This document shows, piece after piece, positions 1 through 5,776 of a stretch of DNA of 6,724 nucleotides; positions within the stretch are counted from its first letter, which is position 1, and every line of letters begins with the position of its first letter. Source of the stretch: Mucilaginibacter_A sp964244955 (GTDB lineage: Bacteria > Bacteroidota > Bacteroidia > Sphingobacteriales > Sphingobacteriaceae); contig CAXTKQ010000157.1 of NCBI GenBank assembly GCA_964244955.1, positions 1-6,724 on the forward strand. The letters run 5' to 3'. A program made the translations under genes and the position numbers. The notes under the pieces are model-generated. The model ran no database searches. It saw only the letters and a list, made by a program, of their open reading frames with translations, and was not told where the DNA came from.

Positions 1-1674
1 GCTTTGTACCCAGGCGTAAAATTGGGGATCGGCCCGGCTATCGAAACCGGTTTTTATTACGATGTTGATTTTGGCGACCAGCCTTTTTCTTCGGACGATT
101 TTAAAAAGATCGAAGATAAAATGGCGGAACTGGCCAAAACGAAATCTGAATTTATTCGTAAACCGGTTTCCAAAGCAGATGCCATAGAATACTTCACCGA
201 AAAAGGTGATGAATACAAGTTGGACCTGATAAAAGATCTGCCCGACGGTTCGATTACTTTTTATTCTCAGGGAAATTTTACCGATTTATGCCGCGGGCCG
301 CATATCCCGAATACTTCTTTTATCAAGGCAATTAAGTTGATGAGCGTTGCCGGTGCTTATTGGCGTGGCGATGAAACCCGGAAACAGTTAACCCGGATTT
401 ACGGCGTTACGTATCCAAAACAAAGCGAGCTGACGGATTACCTGCACTTTTTGGAAGAAGCCAAAAAACGCGACCACCGTAAATTGGGCAAAGAACTGGA
501 ACTTTTTGCTTTCTCAGAAAAAGTGGGCATGGGTTTGCCTTTGTGGTTGCCAAAAGGAACGGCTTTACGCGAAAAATTAGTCCGATTTTTACAAAAAGCA
601 CAGGAAGAAGCCGGTTACGAGCAGGTGATTACACCACACATTGGACATAAAAATTTGTACGTAACTTCCGGCCATTACGAAAAATATGGCGCGGATTCTT
701 TTCAACCGATAAAAACACCGCAGGAAGGCGAGGAATTCTTTTTGAAACCGATGAACTGTCCGCACCATTGCGAAATCTATAAAACCAAACCGCGTTCGTA
801 CAAAGATTTGCCAGTTCGTTTTGCGGAGTTCGGGACAGTTTACCGTTACGAACAAAGCGGAGAATTGCACGGTTTAACCCGCGTTCGTGGATTTACTCAG
901 GATGACGCACATTTATTTTGTCGCCCGGACCAGGTAAAAGAAGAATTTAAAAAAGTGATTGACTTGGTGCTTTATGTATTTAAGGCTTTAGGTTTCACTG
1001 ATTACACGGCTCAAATTTCCCTTCGTGATCCGGAAAACAAGACCAAATACATCGGTACTGATGAAAATTGGCTTTTAGCAGAATCAGCAATTATTGAAGC
1101 AGCGCACGAAAAAGGTTTGCCAACCGTCATAGAATTTGGCGAAGCTGCTTTTTACGGCCCAAAATTGGATTTTATGGTGAAAGATGCTTTGGGCCGGAAA
1201 TGGCAGTTGGGAACGATCCAGGTAGATTACAATTTGCCCGAACGTTTTGAACTGGAATATACCGGAAGCGACAACCAGAAACACCGTCCGGTAATGATCC
1301 ACCGTGCGCCTTTTGGCTCGTTGGAAAGGTTTGTGGCTGTGCTGATTGAGCATTGTGCCGGCAATTTCCCATTGTGGCTAACGCCGGAGCAATATTCAAT
1401 TTTACCCATATCGGAAAAATATGAAGAATATGCAAAAAAACTTTCAGATACTTTAAAAAAATCCGATATTCGCGGTCTTATTGACTTGCGAGACGAAAAG
1501 ATCGGCAGAAAAATCCGCGACGCAGAAGTGAAGAAGGTTCCATACATGCTTATTGTTGGGGAAAAGGAAGCGGCAGAAGGCACAGTTTCAGTAAGAAAAC
1601 ATGGCGAAGGGGATTTAGGCAGTATGGCAATAGAAGATTTTAAATCATTAATAGAAAAAGAAATAACCGTATAA
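1..1674 (+). CDS. thrS: Threonine--tRNA ligase, 5' end missing
   Basis: Cytoplasmic class II aminoacyl-tRNA synthetase that charges tRNA-Thr. The frame is open at base 1 (GCT TTG TAC...), so the start lies outside the window; the TTG at 4 is an internal Leu. By comparison with the 642-residue E. coli enzyme, the TGS domain and the first His pair of the editing domain are missing. Numbering from the window's first codon, the rest of the editing (tRNA_SAD) domain is present with CRGPH (Cys97, His101), then the catalytic core: motif 2 around RFAEFGTVYRYE, motif 3 around GSLERF, and the three expected zinc ligands Cys253 (MNCPHH), His304 (DDAHLF) and His434 (MIHRAPFG). The anticodon-binding domain runs from about residue 462 to the end, with LRDEKIGRKIR and VPYMLIVGEKE. 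No frameshift is seen. The gene leads the thrS-infC-rpmI-rplT cluster and its stop lies one base before the infC start. Confidence 0.98.
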   Translation, partial: ALYPGVKLGIGPAIETGFYYDVDFGDQPFSSDDFKKIEDKMAELAKTKSEFIRKPVSKADAIEYFTEKGDEYKLDLIKDLPDGSITFYSQGNFTDLCRGPHIPNTSFIKAIKLMSVAGAYWRGDETRKQLTRIYGVTYPKQSELTDYLHFLEEAKKRDHRKLGKELELFAFSEKVGMGLPLWLPKGTALREKLVRFLQKAQEEAGYEQVITPHIGHKNLYVTSGHYEKYGADSFQPIKTPQEGEEFFLKPMNCPHHCEIYKTKPRSYKDLPVRFAEFGTVYRYEQSGELHGLTRVRGFTQDDAHLFCRPDQVKEEFKKVIDLVLYVFKALGFTDYTAQISLRDPENKTKYIGTDENWLLAESAIIEAAHEKGLPTVIEFGEAAFYGPKLDFMVKDALGRKWQLGTIQVDYNLPERFELEYTGSDNQKHRPVMIHRAPFGSLERFVAVLIEHCAGNFPLWLTPEQYSILPISEKYEEYAKKLSDTLKKSDIRGLIDLRDEKIGRKIRDAEVKKVPYMLIVGEKEAAEGTVSVRKHGEGDLGSMAIEDFKSLIEKEITV

Positions 1675-1678
1675 CTTG
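1672..1678 (+). promoter_or_regulatory. thrS stop / infC TTG start junction
   Basis: The thrS stop TAA (1672-1674) is followed by one C and then the TTG that starts infC (1676-1678). The infC frame upstream is closed by a TAA at 1664-1666, leaving only CCG, TAT and AAC before TTG, so no ATG or GTG is available. The next in-frame ATG (1835) lies inside the conserved N-domain. The preceding bases are A-rich with no Shine-Dalgarno match. The one-base spacing suggests translational coupling. A rare start codon on infC is the known basis of IF3 autoregulation in E. coli (AUU); the same logic here is inference. Confidence 0.8.
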
Positions 1679-2245
1679 GCATTAAGCAAACCAAATTTCA
1701 GCAGGGGCCCGAGGCCGCCTTTTAAAAAGAAAGAAGCTGAACACAATATCAACCAGTTTATCAGGGTTCCTGAAGTCCGTTTAGTTGGCGACAACGTAGA
1801 ACCCGGAATTTTTAGTACCCGGGTTGCTTTGGCAATGGCGGAAGAGCAGGAATTGGACCTGGTAGAGATTTCCCCGAACGCAACACCGCCTGTTTGTAAA
1901 ATTATAGACTACAACAAGTTTATTTACGAACAGAAAAAGAAGCTAAAGGAAATTAAGAGCAATGCCAAGCAAACCGTTATCAAAGAAATCCGTTTTGGCC
2001 CGAATACTGATGACCATGATTTTGAATTTAAGCTGAAACATGCCCAGAAGTTTTTAGAAGCCGGCGAAAAAGTTCGGGCTTACGTCCATTTTAAAGGAAG
2101 GGCAATTGTGTACAAAGAGCAGGGCGAAATTTTATTGCTCCGTTTTGCCCAGGCCGTAGAAGACGTTGGAAAAGTGGAACAGTTGCCAAAATTAGAAGGC
2201 AAACGGATGTTCCTTACATTAGCACCTAAAGCAGCAAAAAAATAA
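1676..2245 (+). CDS. infC: Translation initiation factor IF-3
   Basis: IF3 binds the 30S subunit, prevents premature 50S joining and checks start-codon and initiator-tRNA fidelity. At 189 residues it is close to the family length (E. coli 180). The N-domain begins near residue 25 (INQFIRVPEVRLVG) and includes LDLVEISPNATPPVCKIIDY, which overlaps the basic linker helix (EQKKKLKEIKSNAKQ). The C-domain starts around residue 100 with KEIRFGPNTDDHDFEFKLKHA and includes VRAYVHFKGRAIVYKEQGE and the C-terminal KLEGKRMFLTLAPK. The first 24 residues are a basic, proline-containing extension (RGPRPPFKKK), which I recall as typical of Bacteroidota. The start is TTG, since no upstream ATG exists and the first in-frame ATG (residue 54) would delete most of the N-domain. 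It sits between thrS and rpmI, as in many bacteria. Confidence 0.97.
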   Translation: MALSKPNFSRGPRPPFKKKEAEHNINQFIRVPEVRLVGDNVEPGIFSTRVALAMAEEQELDLVEISPNATPPVCKIIDYNKFIYEQKKKLKEIKSNAKQTVIKEIRFGPNTDDHDFEFKLKHAQKFLEAGEKVRAYVHFKGRAIVYKEQGEILLLRFAQAVEDVGKVEQLPKLEGKRMFLTLAPKAAKK

Positions 2246-2263
2246 AAGTTTAAAAAAACAACT

Positions 2264-2464
2264 ATGCCAAAAATGAAAACCAATTCCAGTGCCAAAAAGC
2301 GCTTTAAGCTTACTGGAACAGGTAAAATTGCAAGGAAAAACGCTTTTAAAAGCCACATCCTGACTAAAAAGTCTACCAAACAAAAACGTAACCTTACCCA
2401 CACCAGCTTGGTATCTGCCGCTGATATGGGCAATGTAAAACGTATGCTTTGCATCGGTAAATAA
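2264..2464 (+). CDS. rpmI: 50S ribosomal protein bL35
   Basis: Small basic protein of the large ribosomal subunit, 66 residues, the usual length for bL35. The N-terminus MPKMKTNSSAKKRFKLTGTG is the family signature, followed by the basic KIARKNAFKSHIL segment, where many bL35 proteins have a KRxKAxKxHIL-like motif, and the C-terminal KRMLCIGK. The ATG at 2264 follows infC by 18 bases of A-rich spacer without a Shine-Dalgarno sequence. It belongs to the thrS-infC-rpmI-rplT unit. Confidence 0.97.
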   Translation: MPKMKTNSSAKKRFKLTGTGKIARKNAFKSHILTKKSTKQKRNLTHTSLVSAADMGNVKRMLCIGK

Positions 2465-2539
2465 CAAAAATGTTTAACCAGGTATTCGGGTCCCGCAAGT
2501 TTTCTTGATTGAAACACCCACTACCAAAAATTTAAGAAA
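2465..2539 (+). other. rpmI-rplT spacer with a 12-codon ORF
   Basis: This 75-base spacer is the longest inside the operon. It contains an ATG (2470) opening a 12-codon frame, MFNQVFGSRKFS, that ends at TGA 2506-2508, 31 bases before the rplT start. A short hairpin (CAAG at 2496-2499, loop TTTT, CTTG at 2504-2507) and a GGGTCCC run (2488-2494) are the only structure I can see by eye. In E. coli and B. subtilis, L20 represses its own operon by binding mRNA, so a leader role is conceivable, but no known L20 site is recognisable. The ORF could be chance. Confidence 0.25.
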
Positions 2540-2884
2540 ATGCCACGTTCAGTAAACGCAGTAGCGTCACGCAGACGCAGAAAAAAAATAATGAACCTCG
2601 CCAAAGGTTATTGGGGTTCGCGCAGCAAGGTTTATACCGTTGCCAAAAATACAGTTGAAAAAGGTTTACAATACGCTTACCGCGACCGTAAAACCAAAAA
2701 AAGAGAATTCAGAGGATTGTGGATTCAGCGGATCAACGCTGGTGCACGTCAGCATGGCATATCTTACTCTCAGTTAATGGGAAAATTAAACAGTGCACAA
2801 ATCACGTTAAACCGTAAAGTATTGGCTGATTTGGCCATGAACCATCCGGAAGCTTTTAAAGCCGTGGTTGACGCCGTAAAATAA
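2540..2884 (+). CDS. rplT: 50S ribosomal protein bL20
   Basis: Large-subunit assembly protein that binds 23S rRNA early in 50S formation. It has 114 residues (E. coli 118) and full family character: MPRSVNAVASRRRRKKIMNL at the N-terminus, then AKGYWGSRSKVYTVAKNTVE, LQYAYRDRKTKKREFRGLWI and QRINAGARQHGISYSQLM. The globular C-domain follows with LNRKVLADLAMNHPEAF. The long basic N-terminal helix that threads into rRNA is intact. It is the last gene of the translation operon; a strong hairpin terminator follows 23 bases after the stop, so pheS/pheT are not appended as in E. coli. Confidence 0.98.
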   Translation: MPRSVNAVASRRRRKKIMNLAKGYWGSRSKVYTVAKNTVEKGLQYAYRDRKTKKREFRGLWIQRINAGARQHGISYSQLMGKLNSAQITLNRKVLADLAMNHPEAFKAVVDAVK

Positions 2885-2907
2885 ATTCATTCGTCTGCTT
2901 TAGACTA

Positions 2908-2939
2908 AGGAAAGGGAACTCAGATGAGTTCCCTTTTTT
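2908..2939 (+). terminator. Intrinsic terminator of the thrS-rplT operon
   Basis: A perfect 11-bp stem pairs AAAGGGAACTC (2911-2921) with GAGTTCCCTTT (2926-2936) around the tetraloop AGAT. G-T wobbles and an A-T pair extend its base, and a T run covers 2934-2939. This is a classical rho-independent terminator directly after rplT. Confidence 0.93.
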
Positions 2940-3014
2940 GTTGAATTATCGTTTTGTTATGACAGAATTCCCTACAACTTTAGTATAGTATTACTTACAC
3001 TAAATTTTAACGAC

Positions 3015-3650
3015 ATGAGTTTAAGATTAGGCGATAAAGCGCCAAACTTCCAGGCCAAAACCTCTCAAGGAGAAATTGATTTTTACACCTATTTAGGCGA
3101 TAGCTGGGGCGTTTTGTTTTCGCATCCGGGAGATTATACGCCGGTTTGTACCACCGAATTAGGCAAAACAGCTTCTTTAAAAGAGGAGTTTGATAAACGT
3201 AATGTAAAAGTAATTGCTTTAAGCGTGGATTCGGTTGAGCAACATACAGGCTGGATCAACGACATTAATGAAACACAGGACGTAGAAGTAACCTTCCCGA
3301 TCATTGCGGATGAAAGCAAAGAAATAGCCGAAGCTTACGATATGATCCATCCAAATGCTTCGGTTAATGCGACGATCCGTTCGTTATTTATCATTGACCC
3401 AAATAAAATTGTAAAACTCATCATCAGTTATCCGGCTTCAACAGGAAGAAATTTTCAGGAGATTTTACGCGTGATTGATTCTTTGCAACTAACCGCTTAT
3501 CATAGTGTTGCCACGCCTGCCGATTGGAAAGAAGGAGAGGACGTGGTAGTTTTGCCAGCCATCAAAACAGAAGATATTCCGGCCAAGTTTCCAAAAGGGT
3601 TTACCGAAGTGAAACCTTATTTGCGGATGACGCCTCAGCCTAATAAATAA
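3015..3650 (+). CDS. 1-Cys peroxiredoxin (Prx6-type, AhpC/TSA family)
   Basis: Thiol peroxidase that reduces hydrogen peroxide and organic hydroperoxides, probably in the cytoplasm, as there is no signal peptide. The thioredoxin-fold core carries the peroxidatic site PGDYTPVCTTE, with Thr42 and Cys45, and the conserved Arg122 in the TIRSLFIID strand. Cys45 is the only cysteine in the 211 residues, so no internal resolving cysteine exists and an external thiol must recycle it. The C-terminal 1-cysPrx_C extension (ATPADWKEGEDVVVLPAI) separates it from short 2-Cys AhpC proteins and matches Prx6 length. The ATG at 3015 places LRLGDKAPNF at the usual N-terminus. It is flanked by the rplT terminator and a long palindrome, so it is probably transcribed alone. 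Its physiological reductant cannot be read from the sequence. Confidence 0.95.
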   Translation: MSLRLGDKAPNFQAKTSQGEIDFYTYLGDSWGVLFSHPGDYTPVCTTELGKTASLKEEFDKRNVKVIALSVDSVEQHTGWINDINETQDVEVTFPIIADESKEIAEAYDMIHPNASVNATIRSLFIIDPNKIVKLIISYPASTGRNFQEILRVIDSLQLTAYHSVATPADWKEGEDVVVLPAIKTEDIPAKFPKGFTEVKPYLRMTPQPNK

Positions 3651-3664
3651 AAAAGCTATTTTTT

Positions 3665-3706
3665 AAAGGATGCTGTTTTTATCAATATAAAAACAGCATC
3701 CTTTTT
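3665..3706. terminator. Perfect 18-bp palindrome, terminator of the peroxiredoxin gene
   Basis: AAAGGATGCTGTTTTTAT (3665-3682) pairs perfectly with ATAAAAACAGCATCCTTT (3687-3704) around the loop CAAT. T residues continue to 3706, giving a U tract for plus-strand transcripts. It begins 14 bases after the peroxiredoxin stop. The inner 14 bases of each arm recur, with one compensated change, in the palindrome at 6386-6423, so it is also a member of a repeat family. Confidence 0.85.
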
Positions 3707-3733
3707 GGTTTATATAAAATAGATTGTAAATTT
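3705..3733 (+). promoter_or_regulatory. Candidate Bacteroidota-type promoter for the DUF6624 gene
   Basis: TTG (3705-3707) is followed after 18 bases by TAAATTTA (3726-3733), which matches the Bacteroidota -7 consensus TAnnTTTG at five of its six fixed positions with a near-standard spacer. Transcription would begin around 3740, about 10 bases before the ATG, giving a very short leader. The -33 TTG abuts the T tract of the upstream terminator. The match is by eye only. Confidence 0.4.
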
Positions 3734-3749
3734 ACCTAAAATATTAGTT

Positions 3750-4346
3750 ATGAAGCATCTATTTTACTTCTGTTTGGTTTGCTTAGTTTCTCAAACTGCT
3801 TTTTCTCAATCTAAAATTGATTCTGCTTTGTACAATAAGCTTAAAGCAATGTATAAAGATGACCAAAAATGGCGAGTTGAATACTTTAAACGTAACAAGC
3901 ATGAGCAATCAGACTATGACGAAGCAACTATTCAAAAAAATTGGGCTAAAACAGATAGTTTAAATTTAATTGAAGCTAAACAGATATTTCACCAATATGG
4001 TTATCCGGGTTTTTCTTTAGTTGGTGAAAATGGGAGCAGCAGATTTTGGGCGATAGTGCAGCATTGTGATGACGACATCAAATTTCAGAAAGAAGTTTTA
4101 GTGCAAATGGAGAAAGAGGTTAAGCAGCACAACGCTTCCGGGGAAAACTATGCTTACCTGAAAGACCGGGTATTAATTAATGAGGGAAATAAACAATTGT
4201 ATGGAACCCAAACCCGATACAATAAAGACACGCACAAACATTTGCCTTTTCCTATCCAAGATTCTGTTAATGTTGATGCAAGAAGAAAAGCCGTTGGTTT
4301 ATCGTCTTTGAAAGACTATTTGAAACAACAGGATACTGTTTATTAA
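3750..4346 (+). CDS. Exported DUF6624-type protein of unknown function
   Basis: No function is known to me. The 198 residues begin with a lysine and a hydrophobic stretch ending in QTAFSQ, a type I signal peptide with likely cleavage near residue 19 or 20; no lipobox is evident. The mature part reads like the DUF6624 family: KDDQKWR near the start, then a DSLNLIEAKQIFHQYGYPG segment, the FWAIVQHCDDDIKFQ core, YAYLKDRVLINEGNKQLYGT, and a C-terminal segment with DARRKAVGL and LKDYL. The family assignment is from memory of this pattern, including the conserved QH, D and YGTQ positions. Codons are visibly richer in A/T than in dlgD or the CAP gene, suggesting a different history. It has its own candidate promoter and sits between the peroxiredoxin and csp genes with no functional link. 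Its last codons coincide with a copy of the half-palindrome motif. Confidence 0.85.
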   Translation: MKHLFYFCLVCLVSQTAFSQSKIDSALYNKLKAMYKDDQKWRVEYFKRNKHEQSDYDEATIQKNWAKTDSLNLIEAKQIFHQYGYPGFSLVGENGSSRFWAIVQHCDDDIKFQKEVLVQMEKEVKQHNASGENYAYLKDRVLINEGNKQLYGTQTRYNKDTHKHLPFPIQDSVNVDARRKAVGLSSLKDYLKQQDTVY

Positions 4347-4365
4347 AAAGTTAATACTGTTTTTA
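4332..4365. repeat. Two tandem half-copies of the palindrome arm
   Basis: GATACTGTTTATTA (4332-4345) and AATACTGTTTTTA (4353-4365) are direct near-copies of the arm GATACTGTTTTTAT seen at 6389-6402, 21 bases apart. The first encodes the last residues of the DUF6624 protein (DTVY) and part of its stop codon. The complementary arm is absent, so neither copy forms the long hairpin. Weak pairing of AAAAAG with the following CTGTTTTT is possible and might give poor termination. Confidence 0.5.
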
Positions 4366-4426
4366 CCACCTAAAAATCCATAATCTTTTTTTGTTTTAAT
4401 TATTTGCATTTTTCAGTTTAGTTTTT

Positions 4427-4448
4427 TTAAATTAAACCACTAATTTAA
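4427..4448 (+). promoter_or_regulatory. A/T-only inverted repeat in the csp leader
   Basis: TTAAATTA (4427-4434) and TAATTTAA (4441-4448) form a perfect 8-bp dyad with loop AACCAC, ending 15 bases before the csp ATG. All pairs are A-T, so any RNA hairpin would be weak and temperature-sensitive. Csp mRNAs in other bacteria have thermosensitive leaders, but no known structure is recognisable here. It could also be a protein-binding site or chance in an AT-rich gap. Confidence 0.35.
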
Positions 4449-4463
4449 TTCTAAGAAAATGTT

Positions 4464-4661
4464 ATGAAAACTGGAAAAGTAAAGTGGTTTAACACTCAAA
4501 AAGGTTATGGTTTTATCGTTACCGATGATGGTAAAGATCTTTTCGTGCACTTCAAAGATGTACAAGGCGGCGTAAATGCCATCAAAGACAACGATGATGT
4601 ACAATATGATGTGGAAGAAGGCAGAAAAGGGCTGCAGGCCGTAAACGTAAAAAAAGTTTGA
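4464..4661 (+). CDS. CspA-family cold-shock protein
   Basis: Single cold-shock domain of 65 residues, a five-stranded OB-fold that binds single-stranded nucleic acid and acts as an RNA chaperone or antiterminator in the cytoplasm. It opens with MKTGKVKWFNTQKGYGFIV: RNP1 is KGYGFIV (residues 13-19) and RNP2 is LFVHF (26-30), with the exposed aromatics Trp8, Phe9, Tyr15, Phe17, Phe27, His29 and Phe30 all present. The rest (VQYDVEEGRKGLQAVNVKKV) is the usual csp C-terminus. The start gives the standard length. The 117-base AT-rich gap upstream is probably its leader and promoter, though I found no clean -33/-7 pair. A dedicated terminator follows, so it is probably monocistronic. Whether it is cold-induced cannot be told from sequence. 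Confidence 0.96.
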   Translation: MKTGKVKWFNTQKGYGFIVTDDGKDLFVHFKDVQGGVNAIKDNDDVQYDVEEGRKGLQAVNVKKV

Positions 4662-4690
4662 TATAAGGAACATATACCTAACTCTTTGTA

Positions 4691-4721
4691 AAAGTCTTTC
4701 AATGGTTGAAAGGCTTTTTTT
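4691..4721 (+). terminator. Intrinsic terminator of the csp gene
   Basis: AAAGTCTTTCAA (4691-4702) pairs with TTGAAAGGCTTT (4706-4717) around a TGG loop: 12 pairs including one T-G wobble. A T tract continues to 4721. It lies 29 bases after the csp stop. Confidence 0.9.
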
Positions 4722-4727
4722 ATGCCC

Positions 4728-4753
4728 TTAATTTTGGTCGGTGCCAAAATCAA
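4728..4753. promoter_or_regulatory. 26-bp dyad upstream of dlgD, candidate operator
   Basis: TTAATTTTGG (4728-4737) and CCAAAATCAA (4744-4753) form an inverted repeat with 9 of 10 positions paired and a 6-base spacer (TCGGTG). It lies about 40 bases before the dlgD ATG, between the csp terminator and the gene, where a repressor site would be expected. No regulator gene is in view and no T tract follows, so it does not look like a terminator. In E. coli the yiaK operon is controlled by the IclR-type repressor YiaJ; any parallel here is inference. Confidence 0.4.
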
Positions 4754-4792
4754 TCAACTTAAACAAAGCAACAGCGAGGCGGTTAAAAATAC

Positions 4793-5776
4793 ATGAAAGT
4801 TGCTTACCAGGATTTACAACAGGAGTTTGAAAGAATATTGTTGAAACACAATTTTTCTGTCGTAAAAGCAGCATTGTGTTCAAAAATATTTGCCCAAAAT
4901 AGTTTGGATGGCGTTTACTCGCACGGCTTAAACCGTTTCCCTGTTTTTATTGATTTGGTGAAAAATGGTTTGGTGAAACCGGAAGCCGAGCCGGAAGTTT
5001 TAAGCGAAAACGGCGCGTTGCAAATTTGGGACGGACATCTCGCCCCAGGAATGTACAACGCTTCTTTAGCCATGAAAGCGGCAACGGAATTGGCAAAAAC
5101 AAACGGAATCGGTTGCGTCAGCATCAAAAATACCAACCATTGGATGCGCGGCGGCACTTACGGCTGGCAGGCTGCTGATGCCGGTTGTATCGGCATTTGT
5201 TTTACCAATACCATTGCAAACGTGCCGCCCTGGGGCGGAACAGAACCGCGTTTGGGCAACAATCCGTTGGTAATTGCGGTGCCAAAAACAGGCGGACATT
5301 TGGTTTTGGACATGGCCGTTTCCCAATATTCTTACGGGAAACTGCAGGAACACGAGTTGAACCAGCAGCCTTTGCCTTATCCCGGCGGTTATGATGAAGC
5401 AGGAAATTTAACAACCGATGCGGCAGCCATCCGAAAAACAGAACGCGCTTTGCCGATTGGTTTATGGAAAGGATCGGGGCTTTCGTTGATGCTGGACGTG
5501 GTTTTAACAGCTTTAAGCGGAGGAAAATCAACGGCAGCAATTACGGCAGCAGGAAAAGAAGCTGGCGTTTCGCAAACTTTTATCGCGATTTATCAGCTTG
5601 ATTTGAATCAAAACTTAATCGAACAAATTATCGCTTTTACCAAAACCAGCAAACTGGTTGAACCAAAGGGCCAAATTTTTTATCCGGGAGAAAAAACTTT
5701 GATCACTAGAAACAAAAATTTGGCAGAAGGCATTCCAGTAAACGAGGAAATCTGGAAACAGGTTCAACAACTTTAA
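4793..5776 (+). CDS. dlgD: 2,3-diketo-L-gulonate reductase (3-dehydro-L-gulonate 2-dehydrogenase)
   Basis: NAD(P)H-dependent cytoplasmic oxidoreductase of the malate/L-lactate dehydrogenase (Ldh_2) family. E. coli DlgD (YiaK) interconverts 2,3-diketo-L-gulonate and 3-dehydro-L-gulonate in L-ascorbate/L-gulonate-type sugar-acid breakdown. The 327 residues align from memory along the whole length of DlgD (332): GVYSHGLNRFP with the catalytic His44 at the same position, NHWMRGGTYGWQAA (His116), the PPWGGTEPRLGNNPL turn, a DMAVSQYSYGKL strand and LWKGSGLSLMLD (Trp225 to Asp233). The NHWMRGG and WKGSG motifs favour DlgD over malate, ureidoglycolate or pyrroline-carboxylate reductases of this fold. 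The rest of the yia pathway and its transporter are absent nearby, so the physiological substrate is less certain than the family. A dyad lies upstream. No terminator separates it from the CAP gene 65 bases on. Confidence 0.9.
   Translation: MKVAYQDLQQEFERILLKHNFSVVKAALCSKIFAQNSLDGVYSHGLNRFPVFIDLVKNGLVKPEAEPEVLSENGALQIWDGHLAPGMYNASLAMKAATELAKTNGIGCVSIKNTNHWMRGGTYGWQAADAGCIGICFTNTIANVPPWGGTEPRLGNNPLVIAVPKTGGHLVLDMAVSQYSYGKLQEHELNQQPLPYPGGYDEAGNLTTDAAAIRKTERALPIGLWKGSGLSLMLDVVLTALSGGKSTAAITAAGKEAGVSQTFIAIYQLDLNQNLIEQIIAFTKTSKLVEPKGQIFYPGEKTLITRNKNLAEGIPVNEEIWKQVQQL

Noticed and set aside
1227..1694. Long minus-strand open frame of 155 codons opposite thrS
   Set aside because: It lies wholly antisense to strongly conserved thrS sequence, has no recognisable domain, and its composition is that of a shadow frame.
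2080..2517. Minus-strand frame of 145 codons opposite infC and rpmI
   Set aside because: It is antisense to two conserved translation genes and has no family signature.
2954..2983. Possible promoter for the peroxiredoxin gene (TTG 2954-2956, then AACTTTAG 2976-2983)
   Set aside because: The spacer is 19 bases, but the -7 element departs from TAnnTTTG at two fixed positions. The alternative TAAATTTT at 3001 lies too close to the ATG and has no proper TTG upstream.
4366..4400. Possible terminator between the DUF6624 and csp genes in the A- and T-rich run
   Set aside because: Only short A/T pairings with bulges can be drawn, and there is no G/C-containing stem.
4391..4426. Possible csp promoter using TAGTTTTT (4419-4426)
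   Set aside because: The -7 resemblance is fair, but the nearest TTG elements give spacers of 12 or 25 bases, both outside the normal range.
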